Position numbers and translations under genes: made by a program. Below, piece by piece: positions 54,557-63,425 of a stretch of DNA of 64,000 nt. Source of the stretch: Parvimonas sp000223315 (lineage in GTDB: Bacteria > Bacillota > Clostridia > Tissierellales > Peptoniphilaceae). Location: contig CP189843.1 in assembly GCA_050262155.1 (NCBI GenBank), positions 868,001-932,000 on the forward strand, in the 5' to 3' direction. Numbering within the stretch: the stretch's first letter is position 1; every line of letters begins with the position of its first letter. The notes under the pieces were generated by a model. That model was not told the DNA's origin and did no database searches. It was given only the letters and a program-made list of their open reading frames with translations.

Positions 54557-55606
54557 TTATAAATCGTCTAAATCATCATCTATTACACTTGATTTTGAAT
54601 AAGCTGAAGGTTTTGCTTCAAAGAAATCTGTCTTTATTACATTTGGATCAGAATATTCACTAACCCACTTCATACTTTCAGGTTCTTCATCATAACCATC
54701 ATAAAGTTTTCCAAAATTTAAAGCTGTACTTCTTAAATTCCCAAGATATTTTATATAATCTTCAACCATTTGCATTGTAAGACCGGGAATATTTTCTCCC
54801 AACACGTATTTTCCCCAAGCTATTTCTTGTTCTACACCTGTTTTAATCATATCTTTATATACAGCAACTTTTTCTTCTGTAAATAATTCAGGTTCTTCGT
54901 TTTGTAATTCTAAAAGCATTTTTTTGAATAACCAAAGATGAGTATTTTCATCTCTATTTATATATCTAATTTCTTGTACTGAACCAGGCATTTTTCCATT
55001 TCTTCCTAAGTTATAGAAGAACATAAATCCTGAATAGAAGTAAACCCCCTCAAGAATATAATTTGCAACCATTGTCTTTACTAAACTGTATGGATCTTTA
55101 TTTTCTTGGAACTCATTATATAAATCTCCAATGAATTTATTTCTTGCAAGAAGATGTTCATCATCTCTCCATTGATATAAGATATTTGTTCTTTCTTCAG
55201 GAGAACATATACTATCTAACATATATCCATAACTTTGTGAATGGATAGCTTCTTGATAAGCTTGGATAGTAAGACAAAGGTTGATTTCATTTGCTGTTAT
55301 ATACTCTCCAATATATGGAAGATTTGCAGTTTGAATACTGTCTAAAAATATTAGAAAACTTAAAACTTTATCAAAAGCAGTTTTTTCATATTCATCCAAT
55401 ATTTTATAATCTTTTAAATCTTGGAATAAATTGATTTCTTCCGGAATCCAGAAATTATTCATGGCATTACGGTACCATTCAGTAGTCCAAGTATATTTCA
55501 CATTGTTAAAATCATTTAAATTTGTTGTATTTCCATTTATCATTTTTCTTTTTGATAATTCAATATCTCCATTTTCATTAAATAGAGCTTTTTTATTTAA
55601 TTCCAT
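54557..55606 (-). CDS. nrdB: Ribonucleotide reductase class I beta subunit (R2)
   Basis: 349 residues. Supplies the radical/metal centre to NrdA. Ligands of the di-metal site: Asp in FLDSIQTANL, Glu/His in YQEAIHSQSY, Glu in NYILEGVYFY, Glu/His in RDENTHLWLF. The Tyr for the radical lies in HSQSYGYML. C-terminal tail ends DDLDDL, used to bind R1. Start follows AGGAGATATT. Twelve bases after nrdA. Confidence 0.96.
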   Translation of the reverse strand: MELNKKALFNENGDIELSKRKMINGNTTNLNDFNNVKYTWTTEWYRNAMNNFWIPEEINLFQDLKDYKILDEYEKTAFDKVLSFLIFLDSIQTANLPYIGEYITANEINLCLTIQAYQEAIHSQSYGYMLDSICSPEERTNILYQWRDDEHLLARNKFIGDLYNEFQENKDPYSLVKTMVANYILEGVYFYSGFMFFYNLGRNGKMPGSVQEIRYINRDENTHLWLFKKMLLELQNEEPELFTEEKVAVYKDMIKTGVEQEIAWGKYVLGENIPGLTMQMVEDYIKYLGNLRSTALNFGKLYDGYDEEPESMKWVSEYSDPNVIKTDFFEAKPSAYSKSSVIDDDLDDL

Positions 55607-55618
55607 AATATCTCCTTC

Positions 55619-58144
55619 CTATGCAGAACAGCTATCGCATTCTTCAATATCTAAACTCTTACTTCTTATATAATAAATACTCTTTAAACCAACTTCACAA
55701 GATAAAATCAAAAGATTTAAAATTTGACTCATCTTATAGTCTGTTGTGATATAAAGATTTAAACTTTGTCCTTGATCAATATGTCTTTGTCTAACTCCAC
55801 CAGCTTTTATAGACCAAGTTTGATCCACTTCGTGTGCATTTTCATAAAGCCAAAATGTTTCAGGAGTTAAATCAGGAGCAACTCTCGGAATAATTGAACC
55901 TTTTTTCTCTTCAAGGAAATATCTCATCATAACAGGATCTACACCCGCTGTAGTTCCTGCAATAATTGAAGTTGAACCTGTTGGAGCTACTGCTAAAAGA
56001 TAAGCATTTCTAAGTCCGTTTTTAGCAACTTTTTCTTTAAGTTCAATCCATTCTTTAGAATTATATTCTCTTTTTTCAAAATATTTTCCATTTTGCCATT
56101 CTGAACCTTCAAAATATTTATAACTTCCTTTTTCTTCAGCAATCTTTGAACTTTCTTTAATAGCAAAATAATTTATTTTTTCATAAACTTTATCCATAAA
56201 TTCTAAATGTTCTTCTGTTTGCCACATAATTTTATTTTTTACAAGAGCATGATGATACCCACTTGTTCCAAGCCCAATTGCTCTGTATTTTGCATTAGTT
56301 ATTTTTGCAAAAGGCGTTGGGTAGTAGTTTAAATCAATTACATTATCTAATGCTCTAATCATTGTAGAAACTACAAATTCCATTTCTTCGTCATTTTGTA
56401 AATCAATATTTCCAAGAACTAAACTCGCAAGATTACAAACTACAAAATCTCCAGCTTTAACATCAGTTACAACATGATCTTCTCCATCAATTTGTAAAAT
56501 TTTATCTTCAACATCTAAAATTTCTTTCATATTTTGCATTATTTCAGTACAAAGATTTGAAGAGTAAATCATTCCCTTATGTGAATTTGGATTTGCATTA
56601 TTTGCATTATCTCTATTAAAAATAAATGGAGTTCCGGTTTCAACTTGACTCTTAAGAATTAATTTAACTAAATCTTTTACAGTTAAAATTCTTTTATCAA
56701 GTCTTGGCTCTTTAATACAAAGTCTGTATTTTTCTTCCCACTCTTCTCCATAAAAATCTTCTAAACAAAAGCCCATTACTTCCTTTACTTCGTGCGGACA
56801 GAACAAATACCAATTAGAATTGATATTTTCCTTTGCTAAACGCCAGAATAAATTAGGGAAACAAATAGCAGGAAAAACATCGTGAGCTTTCATTCTGTCA
56901 TCTCCATTATTTGTTCTAAGATTTAAGAACTCCGGAATATCTCTATGCCATACATCTAAATATACAGCACAAGAACCTTGTCTAACTCCTAGTTGATCAA
57001 CAGCAACAGCTGTGTCATTTGCAAGTTTAATCCATCTGATAACACCACCTGCAACACCCTTAAATCCACGAATATCTGAACCATTGGCACGAACTTTTCC
57101 AAAATATAATCCCATTCCGCCACCATGTTTAGAAACTTGAGCAAAATTATCTATACTTCTATAAATTCCTTTTAAAGTATCAGGAACTGTATCTATGAAA
57201 CAAGAAGAAAGTTGATGGAATGGCTTTCTCGCATTTGACATTGTAGGAGTCGCCACAGTTGCCTTTAAATTACTAAGCACATCATAAACTTTTTTAGCAA
57301 AGGAAACTCTATCTTTTTCAGGAATTGCAAGATGCATAGCAATACCCATAAACATTTCCTGCATTGTTTCAATTACTTTTTTATGCGAATCACAAATTAA
57401 ATATCTCTTATATACTAAATCTAAAGATGAATAAGTAAATAACTCATCTCTACTGTTATCTATATACTTTTCAAGCTCATCAATATCATCATTTGAATAA
57501 TTTTCTAAAATATACTCCCCATATAAATTAGCTTTTGTTAAAACTTGTATCTTTGATTTAAAATCAACAATATGCCATTCTTTTTCATAATTTGAAATCT
57601 CTTTATGAATTTTATAAGCATAAATTCTAGCAGAAATATATTCCCAATTTGGATTTTCCTTTGAAGTTAGTTCTGAAGATGCCTTTATTAAAAGCTCAAC
57701 TTTTTCGTTCAAAGTTGAACTCGGTTTAACAAAGGATAAGAACTTTCTACATAATCTGTCAAGCTCATAACCCTCTGTTGAAAAATCTTTTTGAATTTTT
57801 GCAAGCACTTCAATCAAACTTTCATCTTCAATATATTCTCTAAAAGAATTTAATTCTTTTCTTAGTGAATTTCTCTTTTCTCTATATAAGATATAACTTT
57901 TTAAAGTTTCATAATGATTATTTTTAGTTAATGTTTTTTCAACATAATCTTGAATTTCTTCTACAGTTATATTTGAACTTTCATCTTTATCTTTAAGAAT
58001 AATCTCTAAAACTTCTTCTGCCAATTGTTTTGAAAGTACCTTTTTATCTTCATCACTAACACTAATAAATGCTTTATAAATTGCATTTTCTATTTTAGAA
58101 ATATCAAATGATACTTCTGATAAATCTCTCTTTATAATCCTCAA
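55619..58144 (-). CDS. nrdA: Ribonucleotide reductase class I alpha subunit (R1)
   Basis: 841 residues. N-terminal ATP-cone (about 1-90) for allosteric control: RIIKRDLSEVSFDISKIENAI. Active-site pattern STTFSSCF-like as QLSSCFIDTVP, GGMGLYFGKVR, NPNSHKGMIYSSNLCTEI (central Cys region), and Cys ending CDSCSA that reduces the active site. Start chosen at the TTG at 58144, eight bases after GGAGG; longer starts include the promoter. First gene of nrdA-nrdB; NrdR-type box upstream. Confidence 0.96.
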   Translation of the reverse strand: MRIIKRDLSEVSFDISKIENAIYKAFISVSDEDKKVLSKQLAEEVLEIILKDKDESSNITVEEIQDYVEKTLTKNNHYETLKSYILYREKRNSLRKELNSFREYIEDESLIEVLAKIQKDFSTEGYELDRLCRKFLSFVKPSSTLNEKVELLIKASSELTSKENPNWEYISARIYAYKIHKEISNYEKEWHIVDFKSKIQVLTKANLYGEYILENYSNDDIDELEKYIDNSRDELFTYSSLDLVYKRYLICDSHKKVIETMQEMFMGIAMHLAIPEKDRVSFAKKVYDVLSNLKATVATPTMSNARKPFHQLSSCFIDTVPDTLKGIYRSIDNFAQVSKHGGGMGLYFGKVRANGSDIRGFKGVAGGVIRWIKLANDTAVAVDQLGVRQGSCAVYLDVWHRDIPEFLNLRTNNGDDRMKAHDVFPAICFPNLFWRLAKENINSNWYLFCPHEVKEVMGFCLEDFYGEEWEEKYRLCIKEPRLDKRILTVKDLVKLILKSQVETGTPFIFNRDNANNANPNSHKGMIYSSNLCTEIMQNMKEILDVEDKILQIDGEDHVVTDVKAGDFVVCNLASLVLGNIDLQNDEEMEFVVSTMIRALDNVIDLNYYPTPFAKITNAKYRAIGLGTSGYHHALVKNKIMWQTEEHLEFMDKVYEKINYFAIKESSKIAEEKGSYKYFEGSEWQNGKYFEKREYNSKEWIELKEKVAKNGLRNAYLLAVAPTGSTSIIAGTTAGVDPVMMRYFLEEKKGSIIPRVAPDLTPETFWLYENAHEVDQTWSIKAGGVRQRHIDQGQSLNLYITTDYKMSQILNLLILSCEVGLKSIYYIRSKSLDIEECDSCSA

Positions 58145-58171
58145 CAAAATCACCTCCGCAAATTTATACCC

Positions 58172-58226
58172 ATTATAAAACAAAATATATATAGAAATCA
58201 AGTTTTATTTTTTACTATATATAGTA
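58172..58226 (-). promoter_or_regulatory. nrdA promoter and NrdR-box-like palindrome
   Basis: Minus strand: TTGATT (58196-58201), 18-base spacer, TATAAT (58172-58177). Fourteen bases upstream of the -35 is ACTATATATAGT (58215-58226), the core of an NrdR box. A looser ACTA-N4-TAGT (58273-58284) lies 58 bp away; the usual partner box at ~31 bp was not seen. Confidence 0.65.
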
Positions 58227-58378
58227 TGTTTAACGGTATTTATAAAAATATTTTGGTGTATATAAAAATATCACTACAAGTAGTAAAAAATTTTTTAAAT
58301 TTTTCTTAAACTAAGAATATAATAAAAAAATATGATATAATATTTGTAATGATAAAAATTTTTTATGAAAGGAAAATT

Positions 58379-59014
58379 ATGAGACTTAGAAAAAAATGGT
58401 GGGCTGTTCCGGAAATGAAAGAAAATGCCCAAGTAATATTTAATGCAGAGAACTTAAAAGGAAAATGGAATGAAGAATTTAAAAATAACAATCCAATAAA
58501 TCTTGAACTTGGTTGTGGAAAAGGAAAATTTATAAGTGAAATTGCTGATGTAAACAAAGATATTAATTATTGTATATTGGACTTGGATACAAATGCAATT
58601 GTATATGCAACCAGAAAAATTAGAGATTTGGAATTATCAAATGTTCGTGCAATTCCTACAAATATTGAAAAAATTGATGAGTTTTTTAACGAAAATTCTA
58701 TATCCAGAATTTACATAAATTTCTGTAACCCTTGGCCAAAGAAAAGACATCATAAAAGAAGATTAACCCATCCTAACTTTTTAGCAAAATATAATAAATT
58801 ACTCATTGAAGAAGGAGAAATCCACTTCAAAACAGATGATGATGATTTGTTCGAAGCAAGTTTGGAATACTTTAACGAAAATGGATTTGAAGTAATACTA
58901 ATTACATATGACTTAGCAAACTTTGACTATCCACAAAACATAGAAACAGAATACGAAAATAAATTCAAATCATTAGGAATAAAAATAAAATTCTTAATAG
59001 CCAAGAAGAAATAA
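58379..59014 (+). CDS. trmB: tRNA (guanine-N7-)-methyltransferase
   Basis: 211 residues. Methylates G46 of tRNA. Start MRLRKKWWAVPEM follows GAAAGGAAAATT. SAM site NLELGCGKGKFI (about 41-52); IYINFCNPWPKKRHHKRRLTHP with the NPWPK motif; LIEEGEIHFKTDDD. Length and order normal. Single gene, plus strand. Confidence 0.97.
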   Translation: MRLRKKWWAVPEMKENAQVIFNAENLKGKWNEEFKNNNPINLELGCGKGKFISEIADVNKDINYCILDLDTNAIVYATRKIRDLELSNVRAIPTNIEKIDEFFNENSISRIYINFCNPWPKKRHHKRRLTHPNFLAKYNKLLIEEGEIHFKTDDDDLFEASLEYFNENGFEVILITYDLANFDYPQNIETEYENKFKSLGIKIKFLIAKKK

Positions 59015-59028
59015 TTATAAAAACAAAC

Positions 59029-59063
59029 AAAAAGACAGCAATTCATACAATTGTTGTCTTTTT
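59029..59063 (+). terminator. Terminator of trmB
   Basis: AAAAAGACAGCAATT pairs with AATTGTTGTCTTTTT; the single mismatch is a G-U pair in plus-strand RNA, pointing to trmB. T-run follows. Confidence 0.88.
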
Positions 59064-59081
59064 AATTTATAAACATTCAAA

Positions 59082-59783
59082 TTATAAAGTTTTTAACTTT
59101 TCAATTAAATCTTCAAAACTTCCTTTTTCACAATTTACTTTACATTCAGGATAAGTATAAAGATAATCCGTTACTAAATAACAATTCATCCCTGCACTAC
59201 TCGCAGCAAATATATCTTGTTTTTCATCATTTCCAATCATCAAACAGTCTTTCGGTTCAACATCCAATTTTTCACATAAATCTAAATAATACTTTGGATT
59301 TGGCTTTGAAAAAGAACTATTACTATAATGAGTAACATAATCGAAGTCATCAATATCTAGTCCTGTCCATTTCAATCTAACTAATGCATCTATAGGAAAA
59401 ACCGGATTAGTAGCAAGAACAACTTTTTTTCCATTCTTCTTTGCAAGTTCAACGGCAACTTTTGCCAAACTATTTTCAGTTGAACACTTTTTTAACTTAG
59501 TAAAAAACTCATTTGCATAAAACTTTTTCAATACTTCTTTAACATTAGATAAATCAATATTTATATTACTATTAAACTTATCCCAAAAGGCCTCTTCATT
59601 AGTTCTCTTTCCATCATTTTTAATTATTTCATGAGTTGCAGTCCAAATAGTTTCAACAAGCTTCTTACTATCAATATTATACTCTGAAAAAACTTTTGAC
59701 AATTCCGCAAAATAAATATCAACAAATAATTTCTCATCTAAAGGAAGCAAAGTTCCATCCAAATCAAAAAATATAGCTTTCAT
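59082..59783 (-). CDS. HAD-superfamily hydrolase
   Basis: 233 residues. Motif I FFDLDGTLLP (residues 4-13), motif II LATNPVFP (Thr at about 122), motif III KPNPKYYL with Lys, motif IV MIGNDEKQDIFAA. Cap domain of about 80 residues between I and II, rich in aromatic residues. Phosphatase of unknown substrate. Start follows GGAGGAAAAA. Single gene next to the CRISPR array. Confidence 0.9.
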   Translation of the reverse strand: MKAIFFDLDGTLLPLDEKLFVDIYFAELSKVFSEYNIDSKKLVETIWTATHEIIKNDGKRTNEEAFWDKFNSNINIDLSNVKEVLKKFYANEFFTKLKKCSTENSLAKVAVELAKKNGKKVVLATNPVFPIDALVRLKWTGLDIDDFDYVTHYSNSSFSKPNPKYYLDLCEKLDVEPKDCLMIGNDEKQDIFAASSAGMNCYLVTDYLYTYPECKVNCEKGSFEDLIEKLKTL

Positions 59784-59989
59784 TTTTCCTCCAAATATAT
59801 TACTAATTACATCAAAAATTATATAAAAAGTAATATTAATTCAAAATTTAAAGTATTTTAAAGAATAAATATATTATAACCTATTTTTTTACAAATTAGC
59901 AAATGAATAAAATAAATATATTAAACATTAAAAATTTTCCCAAAATAATGTATTGTTAATAATTGATTGATATTTTCCTTTTCCTTAAC

Positions 59990-60880
59990 ATTAACATTAC
60001 AGTATGTTTCTATTTAAACATCTTTTTACTACTCGCTTTTATAACTTTCATTTTTATTTACATTACAGTATGTTTCTATTTAAACATGAATAGTTTTGTA
60101 AACACTATAAAAACTAGACAATTTACATTACAGTATGTTTCTATTTAAACCAACCTCTTTTTCTTTCATAAAGAAAGATTGTTTTTTATTTACATTACAG
60201 TATGTTTCTATTTAAACAAATAATTTCTTATAGTTAAACCTTCTATATTATGAGATTTACATTACAGTATGTTTCTATTTAAACTTTAATCGGCGATACA
60301 TTTAAAATAACAGCAAGAAAATTTACATTACAGTATGTTTCTATTTAAACATATTCCCAAAGTTTGTATTGTGCAAGTTTATGAAGATTTACATTACAGT
60401 ATGTTTCTATTTAAACAGCAGCAGAAGTTGACAACGAACTTGAAGTCGAAAATTTACATTACAGTATGTTTCTATTTAAACTTTAAAAACATTGTTTCCT
60501 AGATGCAATATTAATTCAATATTTACATTACAGTATGTTTCTATTTAAACTCTATAGATCTTTCTGTTAGAATTGTTCCTAAACTATTTACATTACAGTA
60601 TGTTTCTATTTAAACTATTATTATCCGTTTTTGTGCTATAATATGTTTTAAATTTACATTACAGTATGTTTCTATTTAAACGTTATTTAAACTTAAATTT
60701 ATATCATCTTGTGGAAGTGATTTACATTACAGTATGTTTCTATTTAAACATATCTTATAATTGATACTGTTATGACGTATTGTCAATTTACATTACAGTA
60801 TGTTTCTATTTAAACGACGACGGAACAATGTTTGACGGATATTTCATAGTATTTACATTACATTATGTTTCCATCTATAC
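59990..60880. CRISPR. CRISPR array 1, 14 repeats and 13 spacers
   Basis: 30-bp repeat starting ATTTACATTACAG and ending TTTCTATTTAAAC. Repeats begin at 59990, 60056, 60121, 60188, 60255, 60321, 60387, 60452, 60521, 60586, 60652, 60720, 60786 and 60851. Spacers are 35-39 bp. The first repeat has one change, the last four (G13T, T22C, T25C, A28T). The reverse complement begins GTTTAAATAG and ends AATGTAAAT, like type I-B repeats of clostridia, so transcription is probably on the minus strand. No cas gene is in this window. The 200 bp left of it are AT-rich and featureless. Confidence 0.98.
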
Positions 60881-60920
60881 AAAAAGTTCGGTGTTAATGA
60901 AATTTATCAAATATATTTAT

Positions 60921-61427
60921 TTACATTAATGGAATAATTACCGTTAAAATGAATGCTAAAAGAATACTTGCAACACAAAATATAATAAGCTTATTCATTT
61001 GACTTTTCGTATTGAATCCAAAGTTGTCATATCCCTTCGCTCCGGCAGTTTCAGGGTAAATCTTTGCAGGCAACTTTAACTTTGTAAGCATAAGATAATC
61101 AAAAAATATGATATCAAATAATTTATATCCTTCAGTGATAATGAAAAATCTGATGAATGCACCAAAAAAAGACATATCAGTTTTTACCGTATCAACCATA
61201 GCCCATATAAAAACCGCTATTACTCCAACAAATCCGACTATCATAATACATACACCAATTATATTCACCCAAGAAGCTCTGTCCGGTATCTTCTCCATCA
61301 TTTCCTTTATATCATCAGGTGCACCAAAATGTTTAGAGCCGAACTTCGGAATCACAATAATAAAGTCCATCATCATAAATATAGCTAATAGACACACCAG
61401 TCCCAACATAATAAGCGTCTTAATCAT
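60921..61427 (-). CDS. Membrane protein of unknown function, 168 residues
   Basis: Three or four hydrophobic segments (start IKTLIMLGLVCLLAIFMMMD; WVNIIGVCIMIVGFVGVIAV; end LIIFCVASILLAFILTVIIP). Between them, KLFDIIFFDYLMLTKLKLPAK and a soluble loop with YDNFGFNTKSQMNK. Family not recognised. It resembles the protein at 62063-62548 in the FD..D..L...LK.....K.. pattern. Its stop codon lies inside a CRISPR-repeat remnant (ATTTACATTA, 60919-60928). Start follows ATAGGAGAAATAATTTAG. Confidence 0.72.
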   Translation of the reverse strand: MIKTLIMLGLVCLLAIFMMMDFIIVIPKFGSKHFGAPDDIKEMMEKIPDRASWVNIIGVCIMIVGFVGVIAVFIWAMVDTVKTDMSFFGAFIRFFIITEGYKLFDIIFFDYLMLTKLKLPAKIYPETAGAKGYDNFGFNTKSQMNKLIIFCVASILLAFILTVIIPLM

Positions 61428-61460
61428 CTAAATTATTTCTCCTATAGTTTAATTTTATTC

Positions 61461-61700
61461 TTACAAAAATATTTTCAGTTTATATGCATATTCTTTCGGA
61501 TACTCGTGCAAAAATTGTCCGTGTCACATACTTTCAAAAACTTCTGTTGAAATTTTAGGCAGATATCCTTTCAATTTCTTTTCACCCTTAGCTGAAATAG
61601 ATTCTTCACTTCCACGTCAAAACAAGACCGGGTTAGAAAATTTTCTTAAATTATCTATAGTTTTTTGAATTATGGTAAAAAAATTTTTTCCTATATCCCC
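61461..61700 (-). pseudogene. Alpha/beta-hydrolase remnant (C-terminal end)
   Basis: Minus-strand frame ending at TAA (61461-61463) with two in-frame TGA codons. It reads FSNPVLF-*-RGSEESISAKG, then GYLPKISTEVFESM-*-HGQF, then LHEYPKEYAYKLKIFL. The strand-8 PVLF.RG, the Asp-to-Glu-Ser-like loop and the GHGQFLHEYP..Y...L..FL end are the last third of an alpha/beta hydrolase, with the catalytic His in the HGQF piece. No start or N-terminal two-thirds is seen. It sits beside an orphan CRISPR repeat, with no other gene in the 61430-62060 gap. Confidence 0.7.
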
Positions 61701-61795
61701 TTATCTAATCAATCCTTAAAGTGGAATAATTTAAAAATTCTTTTAGTTTCTTTTTGAACAGTTTATCTTTCAGAAGCACTTCAAGCAATGTCGCA

Positions 61796-61870
61796 ATTTA
61801 CATTACAGTATGTTTCTATTTAAACTAACTAATGTATTTAAAGAATTATTAAAGAAAGAAATTACATTAC
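61796..61870. repeat. Orphan CRISPR repeat plus one spacer and a degenerate repeat
   Basis: An exact 30-bp repeat at 61796-61825, identical to the arrays, then 34 bp and AATTACATTAC at 61860-61870, which matches the repeat start with one change and then decays. This is a stranded fragment of the array. Confidence 0.9.
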
Positions 61871-62062
61871 ATCCTTTTGTAAAATAATGGATTCATAATT
61901 TTTCAATTTACATCCAATAATATTTGCGCTTTATATTACTATTATATTTTTTAAAAAACTATCAATAATATTTAATCTTGTTCTAATCATAAAAGTATAT
62001 CTTTTCTATGATCTTATTGATTCAGTTTAAAACAAACTATTCATTATATACTGCCAAATAAT

Positions 62063-62548
62063 TTAATATATAAGTACAATGATTTTAGCTAAAATTAAAG
62101 CCACTAAAAATAAAACAGGAATAAAAATAATTCTCTTTTTAATTACATCTAAAACACTAGGTATATATTCACTATCCTCTATGCCTTTGATTTTTAAATT
62201 TTTGCTGTTCTTAGTCCATAAAATATCCATAACCGCTCCATCAAAGATATTCCAAGATTGAAGAAAAATATTTAATTGAATAAATGCCTGTTTAAAATCA
62301 TTGATTTTATTCCACAATCCAACAATTAGTATCAAACTTCCAAACATTAAAATAATAAATAAAGAATAAAATATAACCTTATTTCTTTTAACTGTTTTAT
62401 AATCTGTATAACTAAATTCAACAACCTTATCTATAACGGATTTAGGATAAAAATATACAATATTAATCGCATTACCTCTATATGACAAAGCCACTAATAA
62501 TGTGAATAATAGACAATATAAAACTACTTGTAAAAATAAAATATCCAT
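62063..62548 (-). CDS. Membrane protein of unknown function, 161 residues
   Basis: Three hydrophobic segments: FLQVVLYCLLFTLLVALSY, VIFYSLFIILMFGSLILIVG, and IIFIPVLFLVALILAKIIVL. The middle has QSWNIFDGAVMDILWTK, LKIKGIEDSEYIPSVLDVIKK. It shares length, topology and the F-D-x4-D-x-L / LKI / K-K pattern with the protein at 60921-61427, suggesting an old paralogous pair. Start after AGGAGGGG. Function unknown. Confidence 0.72.
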   Translation of the reverse strand: MDILFLQVVLYCLLFTLLVALSYRGNAINIVYFYPKSVIDKVVEFSYTDYKTVKRNKVIFYSLFIILMFGSLILIVGLWNKINDFKQAFIQLNIFLQSWNIFDGAVMDILWTKNSKNLKIKGIEDSEYIPSVLDVIKKRIIFIPVLFLVALILAKIIVLIY

Positions 62549-62648
62549 TTTAATATAGCCCCTCCTATATATGTTAAACTACTTAGTGCAATCAAAAAAT
62601 ATAGTTGCTCCTATAGTACACCCTGCTCTAATTCCAAACTTAATTTAT

Positions 62649-63209
62649 TTAACCTTTAATAAATGACTCTTTTATTTCAGACAACATTTTTAGTTTTTTT
62701 TCAAATACTGTTTCATTCATCCCATTTTTAATTGCAATCTCATAATAATCATTGAATTCAGGATGATTATTTTCTTTTACAACTGCTAAAAGTTCTGCAA
62801 AATATCCCCAAGCATTATTGAAACTTTTTGTTGAACTATAATCTTCTCTTTTTGGCATCCACTGTAGCTTTACAAAGAATTTATTCAGTATCTTACTCCA
62901 AGTCTCTACATCATTATCATAACAAAAAAACTTTATCTCAAACAGACTGCCAAAACGCCTGTCCCAAAATTTTACATTGTCAGGCAAATACCATATATCA
63001 CGGCATATCAATTCCTTTATTATTCTTTCAAGTATTTCAGCAGGAAAACCACCTACACAATCATAACTTCCAGCAACTGAAGTCTGTGTAGCTTCCTCTT
63101 TAAGTTCTTCATAAGCTGTACTGCTATCAAGTAATAATAAAGCAATTTTAGCCCTATGTCCAAATGCTTTTCCCGCACTTAGTATTTTGTACTTATTAAA
63201 TTCGTTCAT
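62649..63209 (-). CDS. Unknown soluble protein, 186 residues
   Basis: No family recognised. Helix-rich; SAGKAFGHRAKIALLLLDSS, SVAGSYDCVGGFPAEILERI, WYLPDNVKFWDRRFGSLFEI, WMPKREDYSSTKSFNNAWGY. No signal or membrane segment. Start ATG follows TAGGGGG. Extended -10 TGCTATAAT lies near 63300. It is in the segment between the two CRISPR arrays with the two membrane proteins. Confidence 0.7.
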   Translation of the reverse strand: MNEFNKYKILSAGKAFGHRAKIALLLLDSSTAYEELKEEATQTSVAGSYDCVGGFPAEILERIIKELICRDIWYLPDNVKFWDRRFGSLFEIKFFCYDNDVETWSKILNKFFVKLQWMPKREDYSSTKSFNNAWGYFAELLAVVKENNHPEFNDYYEIAIKNGMNETVFEKKLKMLSEIKESFIKG

Positions 63210-63309
63210 AAGACAGACCCCCTAAAACTTTACCATTCCAATGTGTCAAATAATAAATACGAAATAATTTATATAATTAGTTTTGTATATTTTTTTATAT
63301 TATAGCATA

Positions 63310-63353
63310 ATTGCTAATCAAAATACAGAAATAACTCTATTAGGATTAGCAAT
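63310..63353. repeat. 10-bp inverted repeat next to array 2
   Basis: ATTGCTAATC (63310-63319) and GATTAGCAAT (63344-63353) around a 24-base loop. It lies just before the truncated first repeat of array 2, and near the promoter of the 62649 gene. Could be a regulatory hairpin or the trace of an insertion end. Confidence 0.55.
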
Positions 63354-63425
63354 ATAGTAATGACATTTTCACTACTCACAAACAAGACTTGAATCGCCAT
63401 CTCAATGTCAAAAATATGACTATCC

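Noticed and set aside
59963..60148. 61-residue frame in the CRISPR array
   Set aside because: It is translation of repeats and spacers.
61461..61700. TGA read as an amino acid (recoding)
   Set aside because: TGA is used as a normal stop elsewhere, for example at the end of ecfT (15345-15347), and the second TGA does not fit a single substitution.
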